NCBI GenBank assembly: GCA_020724325.1
Contig: DYHC01000120.1
Coordinates: 1-6,414 of the forward strand
DNA length: 6,414 bases
Direction: 5' to 3'
DNA from: Melioribacter roseus
Lineage (GTDB): Bacteria; Bacteroidota; Ignavibacteria; Ignavibacteriales; Melioribacteraceae
A program made the translations under genes and the position numbers. The stretch's first letter is position 1. Every line of letters starts with the position of its first letter. Below are positions 1-4,121 of the stretch, piece by piece. The notes under the pieces were generated by a model. The model was not told the DNA's origin and searched no databases. It saw only the letters and a program-made list of their open reading frames with translations.

Positions 1-288
1 AAGATCCGTGTACTTCATTTCTTCAAGTTCTTTATTATTGTAACCCAAAATCCGCACAATAAAATTGTTAGCTCCAGCAATTTTACCAGTTTTGCTAATT
101 ATTATTATTCCAAGATTTGCATTTTCCAGAGATAGATTGAACTGATTATCTTTCTCGAAATCCAGCAGAGAATTCTGTAATACGTTAATCTTTTTAAGAA
201 GTGATCTATTCTGTTTTTGAAGTGACCTATTCTGTTTTTGAAGTGATTCTATTTCTTTTAACAGATGTTCTTTTGTTTTTGAAGTCAT
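1..288 (-). CDS. PAS-domain signalling protein, N-terminal part (runs off left edge)
   Basis: My own reverse-strand translation gives 96 uninterrupted codons from the ATG at 288-286 to the window edge. Residues about 5-55 are strongly helical and charged, with two copies of the heptad LQKQNRS and a degenerate third (LLKKINV), which suggests a coiled coil. From about residue 55 the sequence reads ENANLGIIIISKTGKIAGAN, then a helix ending ILGYNNKELEEM. This is the usual start of a PAS sensor domain (the G-I-x-D/S-x-x-G-x-I strand pair, the N after it, and LGY before an acidic helix). There is no signal peptide or membrane segment in the visible part, so the N-terminus is probably cytoplasmic. 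The output domain lies outside the window, so histidine kinase, diguanylate cyclase or another regulator cannot be told apart. The start is supported by a GGAGG six bases upstream. Confidence 0.85.
   Translation of the reverse strand, partial: MTSKTKEHLLKEIESLQKQNRSLQKQNRSLLKKINVLQNSLLDFEKDNQFNLSLENANLGIIIISKTGKIAGANNFIVRILGYNNKELEEMKYTDL
199..246 (-). repeat. 21-bp tandem repeat inside the PAS gene (coiled-coil heptads)
   Basis: Reading on the minus strand, the unit TCACTTCAAAAACAGAATAG plus one purine-position base occurs twice in tandem with a single A/G difference. It is followed by the first six bases (TCACTT) of a third copy. Each unit encodes the heptad S-L-Q-K-Q-N-R, so copy number changes keep both reading frame and heptad register. 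The near identity at the DNA level suggests recent duplication or slippage. Confidence 0.85.
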
Positions 289-294
289 TTGGTG

Positions 295-299
295 CCTCC
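295..299 (-). promoter_or_regulatory. Shine-Dalgarno sequence of the PAS protein gene
   Basis: On the minus strand GGAGG lies six bases before the ATG at 288-286. It is the strongest ribosome-binding site in the window and fixes the start of this partial gene. Confidence 0.75.
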
Positions 300-469
300 A
301 AATTCAAACACAATATAAAAATTTTACGGCAGAATATAAAAAAATGTTCGATAATTGGATTAATTCTTTTCGTTTAGTAATCCAGGTTTAATTTTCAGAA
401 ACCTCCGGCAAAAGAAAGGAACTATAGACAATACTATCAAATTGAGTGGAAAGATCGTCTGCTTATCCT

Positions 470-477
470 TAAGTTTG
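470..477 (+). promoter_or_regulatory. Possible Bacteroidota-type -7 promoter element (TAAGTTTG)
   Basis: TAAGTTTG matches TAnnTTTG, the -7 element described for Bacteroides housekeeping promoters. Transcription would begin near 483, giving a leader of about 19 bases before the ATG at 502. A good -33 TTTG partner is missing: the nearest TTG, at 442-444, is about 25 bases upstream and too far for the usual spacing. The call rests on one half-site. Confidence 0.25.
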
Positions 478-501
478 CACAACAAAAAATCAGGTTATAA
501 A

Positions 502-1404
502 ATGCTGCCTCATCGGTTCTTGGTTCTTTTACTATCTATTAGTTTATTAGGATGTTCCGGAAATATGAAAGAAAGGGGAAGTCCAGAATATATCTCTGAA
601 ATTAATGAATGGCATTCCAAGAGAATTGAGAATTTGAAGAAAGAGAGCGGCTGGTTAAACTTAGCCGGATTATTCTGGTTGATAGAGGGGGAAAACAAGT
701 TTGGGTCAGATAAATCAAATCATCTTATTTTTCCTAATAACGCTCCGGAATTTATGGGATCTTTCTACTTAAAGGACTCTGTTGTGGTTATGAAGGTGAA
801 TGAAAATGTTGAAGTCCATCTTGCCGGCGGCGAAAAAGTAAACGAGCTGATATTGAAACACGATCAACAAGCCGGTACTACTATATGCAATCACAATGCC
901 TTGCGGTGGAACTTAATTAAACGCGGCGAGCGGTATGGAATAAGGTTAAGAAACCTTGATTCGGAACAATTGAAAAAATTTACCGGAATTGAAACTTATC
1001 CTATAAATGACGACTGGAAATTAGAAGCCCGCTTCGAACCTTATACTCCGCCAAAGGAAATTGAAATTCCAACAATAATTGGTACAATAGAAAAGGATAA
1101 AGCTCCCGGCTCATTAGTATTTACTAAGGAAGACAAATTATTTAGACTGGATGTAACCGATGCGGGTAATCAATATTTTGTAATTTTTGCTGACCTAACA
1201 AATGGAAAGCAAACCTATGGAGCAGGAAGATTTCTTTATGTAAATAAAGCAGACTCAACCGGAAAGATTTATATCGACTTTAATAAAGCTTACAATCCAC
1301 CATGTGCATTTACAAAATATGCAACTTGTCCTTTGCCTCCTAAGCAGAACTATCTAAAGCTAGAAATTACTGCCGGCGAAAAAAATTATGGAGGGAAGGG
1401 GTAA
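502..1404 (+). CDS. DUF1684 family lipoprotein
   Basis: A 300-residue protein of the DUF1684 (COG3358) family; the biochemical function is unknown to me. Numbering from the ATG at 502, residues 1-18 form a lipoprotein signal peptide with a hydrophobic core and the lipobox LLGC, so Cys18 should be acylated and the protein anchored in a membrane facing the periplasm. Family landmarks are GWLNLAGLFWL (about 50-60), NKFGS shortly after, QTYGAGRFLY (237-246), the FNKAYNPPCAF block (260-270) and ATCPLPP (274-280). The length is normal for the family, so the gene looks intact. An in-frame TTG at 442 would add 20 residues before the signal peptide and is unlikely. A weak CAGGT at 491-495 precedes the ATG. 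The stop TAA is followed at once by an in-frame TAG. It stands alone on its strand until DedA, 189 bp downstream. Confidence 0.88.
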   Translation: MLPHRFLVLLLSISLLGCSGNMKERGSPEYISEINEWHSKRIENLKKESGWLNLAGLFWLIEGENKFGSDKSNHLIFPNNAPEFMGSFYLKDSVVVMKVNENVEVHLAGGEKVNELILKHDQQAGTTICNHNALRWNLIKRGERYGIRLRNLDSEQLKKFTGIETYPINDDWKLEARFEPYTPPKEIEIPTIIGTIEKDKAPGSLVFTKEDKLFRLDVTDAGNQYFVIFADLTNGKQTYGAGRFLYVNKADSTGKIYIDFNKAYNPPCAFTKYATCPLPPKQNYLKLEITAGEKNYGGKG

Positions 1405-1406
1405 TA

Positions 1407-1511
1407 GTGTAGAGTGTAGAGTTTTGAGTGCAGAGTTTTGAGTGCAGAGTTTTGAGTGCAGAGTTTTGAGAGCAGAGTTTTGAGAGCAGAGTTTTGAGAG
1501 CAGAGTGTGGA
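1407..1511. repeat. Hierarchical 7-bp / 14-bp tandem repeat array
   Basis: Exactly fifteen contiguous heptamers. Their types in order are GTGTAGA twice; then GTTTTGA alternating with GTGCAGA through 1469; then GAGCAGA alternating with GTTTTGA through 1504; and a final GTGTGGA. All fit G-[TA]-[GT]-[TC]-N-G-A. From 1414 to 1497 the array is also six 14-bp units: GTGTAGAGTTTTGA once, GTGCAGAGTTTTGA three times and GAGCAGAGTTTTGA twice. Variants grouped in blocks indicate growth by successive duplication of neighbouring units. The array begins within three bases of the lipoprotein stop codon and has no coding potential I can support. Confidence 0.93.
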
Positions 1512-1593
1512 ATTAATGGTGCAATAATATGTTGCTGGTAATTAATGATGGTTTTTTTGAATTCTTTTTCTTGAACAAAAATAACGGGCTGAT
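1512..1593 (+). other. Leader region of the DedA gene
   Basis: An AT-rich stretch between the heptamer array and the DedA start, which must contain the DedA promoter if the gene is not read through from the lipoprotein gene. I could not identify a convincing -35/-10 or TTTG/TAnnTTTG pair, nor a terminator hairpin for the upstream gene. Confidence 0.4.
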
Positions 1594-2250
1594 ATGGATT
1601 TTATAAATTATGTGATCGATCTGTTTCTTAACCTTGATGATCATCTTCACGAATTGATTTTACAATATGGTACTTATACATACGGTATTTTATTTTCTGT
1701 AATTTTTGCAGAAACCGGATTTGTATTTACTCCTTTTTTACCCGGGGATTCTTTGCTGTTTGCAGCAGGTACTTTTGCGGCAAGAGGGTCTTTTAACCCG
1801 CACTATCTCTTTATACTGCTTACAGTTGCAGCAATTCTTGGCGATACAGTAAATTATTGGATCGGTCATTATGTTGGGTTAAAAATATTTGACAGGTTCC
1901 CAAGAATTTTAAAACAGGAATATCTTGATAAGACTCATAAATTTTATGAGAGACATGGCGGTAAAACAATAATCATTGCACGGTTTGTTCCTATTGTAAG
2001 AACATTTGCACCTTTTGTTGCCGGGGTTGGCAAAATGAATTATTCAAAATTTGTTTTGTACAATGTTGTTGGCGGAATTGTTTGGGTAGGACTTTTTATC
2101 TACGGCGGTTATTTCTTTGGCAATTTAGATTTTGTAGAAAATAATTTTTCGATTGTAATTATTAGCATCATCATTATTTCTATACTCCCCGGGTTTACTG
2201 AATATATTCGTAATAAAAGGGACTCTAAAAAACCCGTTGCAGAAAAATAA
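1594..2250 (+). CDS. DedA family (VTT/SNARE-associated domain) membrane protein
   Basis: A 218-residue polytopic inner-membrane protein of the DedA superfamily. Some members are undecaprenyl-phosphate or phosphatidylethanolamine flippases, and E. coli YqjA/YghB support proton-motive-force homeostasis and drug tolerance. Visible signatures are FAETG (38-42), PFLPGDSLLF (47-56), GDTVNYWIGHYVG (83-95), HGGKTIIIARFVPIVRTFAP (121-140) and AGVGKM (143-148). Glu40, Asp52, Arg130 and Arg136 occupy the positions of the acidic pair and arginine pair reported essential in E. coli YqjA/YghB, so the protein looks functional. Hydrophobic segments fall at about 29-46, 50-62, 71-90, 125-145, 153-176 and 185-200, followed by a basic cytoplasmic-type tail. 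An in-frame TAA at 1582-1584 makes ATG 1594 the first possible ATG. No clear Shine-Dalgarno precedes it. The substrate cannot be read from sequence. Confidence 0.93.
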   Translation: MDFINYVIDLFLNLDDHLHELILQYGTYTYGILFSVIFAETGFVFTPFLPGDSLLFAAGTFAARGSFNPHYLFILLTVAAILGDTVNYWIGHYVGLKIFDRFPRILKQEYLDKTHKFYERHGGKTIIIARFVPIVRTFAPFVAGVGKMNYSKFVLYNVVGGIVWVGLFIYGGYFFGNLDFVENNFSIVIISIIIISILPGFTEYIRNKRDSKKPVAEK

Positions 2251-2253
2251 CTA

Positions 2254-4080
2254 CTATTCTAACAAATAAATTTCTGCTGTCATTGGTTTAACAGTAATAT
2301 TGAAATCGTTCAACTCAACTCTTTTGCCGGATAGAATACTCTTAAGTAAATTCTTTCCTTGGAATTGATGCTTAATTAACCCAAGATCAAGATGGCTTTC
2401 TGTTGGGTTTCCATTAGCAACAACAAAAAATTTTTTACCATCATGCTCTCTAAAAAAGTAATACACATTAGAAACCGGCGGATAGTGAATTAATTTCCCT
2501 TTAGTAAATGCATTGTTATTAAGTCTGATATTAATAAGCTTCTTTAGAAATTCGTAGATATTATTTTCATAGTCAGTTCTGTTTTTAGCTTCGAATAGAT
2601 CTCTTTTATCATTCGGAAATCCGCCCGGAAATGGAGCGCGTAATAAAGCATGACCGCTTCCTCCAATCATTCCTATTTCAGAACCGTAAAAGATTGATGG
2701 AATTCCTCTGGTTGTCATCAAAATAGTATAAGCAATCTTAGCGCGTTCAATGTTTCCGTTTGCAAAGTGCATAATTCTTTCTATATCGTGATTATCAACA
2801 AAAGTAACCAGTTGATTTGGGTCTGTAAACAAAAAATCTTTAGCAATAACTTTAAATATTTCATACATACTTTCTTTGCCGGAAACAAAACCGATTAATG
2901 CATCGCGTAAGCCAAAATCTGTAAGAGCAGGAAGATTAGTATTAAAATTTTTCTTAAGGAAAGTATTTCTTTGGTATGCAGCAAGAAAATCGCTTTCGCC
3001 CGTCCATACCTCGCCAACAATGTTCAATGTTGGGAACTCATCAAGTATTGTTTCTGCCCAATATGAAATAAACTTTTGGTTGTTATATGGCTGCGTGTCT
3101 TCTCTTATTCCATCCAATCCGGAGAACTCCACCCACCAGATAGTATTTTGAATTATGTAGTTCTGGACAAACAGATTCTCCTGATTGAAATCTACCATAT
3201 CTTTAACGAACCATCCGCGTTCAACATGTTTAATAGTTGCGCTGTCGGCATAAATATCGGTATAGATCATTTTATGATGATTAGCCGGAAGATGATCTTC
3301 AGCTGTTCCGTTAATCCAGCTTTTCATGGGAAGTTTTTTCATCCACGGGTGGTTATCGCTAAAATGATTAGCAACATGATCCAGAATAATTTTTATTCCT
3401 CTTTTATGAGCTTCATCAACATACTTTTTGTAAAGTTCGTTACTGCCAAATCGCGGATCAATTTTATAAAAATCTGTTGCCGAGTATCCGTGATAGGAAC
3501 GGAAAGTATTGTTTTCTACAAGAGGAGTTGCCCAGATAGTTGTAATCCCGAGGTCTTTAATATAATCGAGCTTATCAATTAATCCCTGAATATCGCCGCC
3601 AAACCTCCATTCATTTGGGGTCTTTTGCATAGAATCTTTGTAGCCGGCAATTGAATCGTTTGAGACATCTCCGTTTACAAACCGATCCGGCATCACCAAA
3701 TAAATTACATCTTTGTTAGAAAAACCCTGGTGTCTAACTCCTTTTTCTCTTTTCAATATAGGAAAAGAAATCTCTGCACTGTTACTTCCTTTTTTTAATG
3801 TAAGAGTATAATTACCGGCTGGTAAATTCTCTGGAATTATTATATCAATAAACAGATAAGAATCATTTTCTGCGTTATAGACATTATTAACTTTAATTCT
3901 ACTATCATCTAATTTAGCCGATGCTCCGGTTAAGTTCTTGCCGTAAACCATCAGTTGAACTTTATTCCATTTCATTCCCGCCCACCAATTAGGCGGCTCA
4001 ATTTTATCGATCATTAATTCTTGAGAATAAATATGCGTGGTTAACAAAAACAGAACTAACAGCAGAATTAATTTTTTCAT
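2254..4080 (-). CDS. Secreted GH13 alpha-amylase family enzyme, cyclomaltodextrinase/neopullulanase-like
   Basis: A 608-residue enzyme predicted to cleave alpha-1,4 (possibly also alpha-1,6) glucans or cyclodextrins in the periplasm. Residues 1-19 are a signal peptide (MKK, leucine-rich core, cleavage likely YS before Gln20). Residues about 22-110 form a beta-sandwich like the cyclomaltodextrinase N-terminal domain. The catalytic barrel (about 123-520) shows MPDRF (130-134), GGDIQGLIDKLDYI (161-174), region I DHVANH (234-239), region II GIREDT with Arg326 and nucleophile Asp328, region III GEVW with acid/base Glu357, and region IV FVDNHD with Asp432. The full catalytic triad is therefore present. 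Residues about 528-607 make the C-terminal beta domain. Length and domain order match Flavobacterium-type cyclomaltodextrinase and resemble Bacteroides SusA. GAGGT (4089-4085) supports the start. It lies 41 bp behind the DUF5686 gene on the same strand, probably one operon. Exact specificity is not determinable. Confidence 0.93.
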   Translation of the reverse strand: MKKLILLLVLFLLTTHIYSQELMIDKIEPPNWWAGMKWNKVQLMVYGKNLTGASAKLDDSRIKVNNVYNAENDSYLFIDIIIPENLPAGNYTLTLKKGSNSAEISFPILKREKGVRHQGFSNKDVIYLVMPDRFVNGDVSNDSIAGYKDSMQKTPNEWRFGGDIQGLIDKLDYIKDLGITTIWATPLVENNTFRSYHGYSATDFYKIDPRFGSNELYKKYVDEAHKRGIKIILDHVANHFSDNHPWMKKLPMKSWINGTAEDHLPANHHKMIYTDIYADSATIKHVERGWFVKDMVDFNQENLFVQNYIIQNTIWWVEFSGLDGIREDTQPYNNQKFISYWAETILDEFPTLNIVGEVWTGESDFLAAYQRNTFLKKNFNTNLPALTDFGLRDALIGFVSGKESMYEIFKVIAKDFLFTDPNQLVTFVDNHDIERIMHFANGNIERAKIAYTILMTTRGIPSIFYGSEIGMIGGSGHALLRAPFPGGFPNDKRDLFEAKNRTDYENNIYEFLKKLINIRLNNNAFTKGKLIHYPPVSNVYYFFREHDGKKFFVVANGNPTESHLDLGLIKHQFQGKNLLKSILSGKRVELNDFNITVKPMTAEIYLLE

Positions 4081-4101
4081 TCAAACCTCAAAATGGTTTA
4101 A
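4081..4101 (-). promoter_or_regulatory. Shine-Dalgarno of the GH13 gene within a small predicted hairpin
   Basis: On the minus strand the 21 bases just before the GH13 ATG read as arm UUAAACC, loop AUUUUGA, arm GGUUUGA. They can form seven pairs: two C-G, four A-U and one G-U wobble. The ribosome-binding GAGGU spans the loop and the 3' arm, so folding would partly hide it. The stem is short and A-U rich, so any effect on translation is uncertain. Confidence 0.4.
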
Positions 4102-4121
4102 TAAAAATAATTGTAAGCGTA

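Larger units (their letters stand above)
289..501. other. Divergent intergenic region between PAS gene and DUF1684 lipoprotein gene
   Basis: The two genes point away from each other, so promoters for both should lie here. Apart from the GGAGG of the PAS gene, the only recognisable elements are a TAnnTTTG match at 470-477 and a short inverted repeat AGGTTT/AAACCT (384-389 and 399-404, 9-base loop) that could be an operator or chance. No further gene is seen. The frame leading into the lipoprotein is open only from 364 and has no ATG before 502. Confidence 0.6.

Noticed and set aside
305..312. TGTGTTTG on the minus strand as a -7 promoter element for the PAS gene
   Set aside because: It has one mismatch to TAnnTTTG, no -33 partner, and would place the transcript start at or inside the Shine-Dalgarno sequence.
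510..698. 62-codon minus-strand open frame opposite the lipoprotein signal peptide
   Set aside because: Antisense to a conserved DUF1684 segment, with no supporting feature.
1407..1511. CRISPR array
   Set aside because: Units are 7 or 14 bp, directly contiguous and without unique spacers, so this is a minisatellite and not a CRISPR.
2239..2277. Inverted repeat GCAGAAA/TTTCTGC spanning both stop codons as a bidirectional terminator
   Set aside because: The loop is 25 bases, the stem only seven pairs, and no T run follows on either strand. Both arms are also coding sequence for Ala-Glu near the two C-termini, so chance is likely.
2876..3151. 91-codon plus-strand open frame
   Set aside because: Antisense shadow of the GH13 catalytic domain, with no recognisable motif or ribosome-binding site.
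3076..3582. 168-codon open frame on the plus strand, opposite the GH13 gene
   Set aside because: It is antisense to conserved catalytic motifs of the GH13 enzyme, matches no family I recognise, and is explained by the codon use of the real gene.
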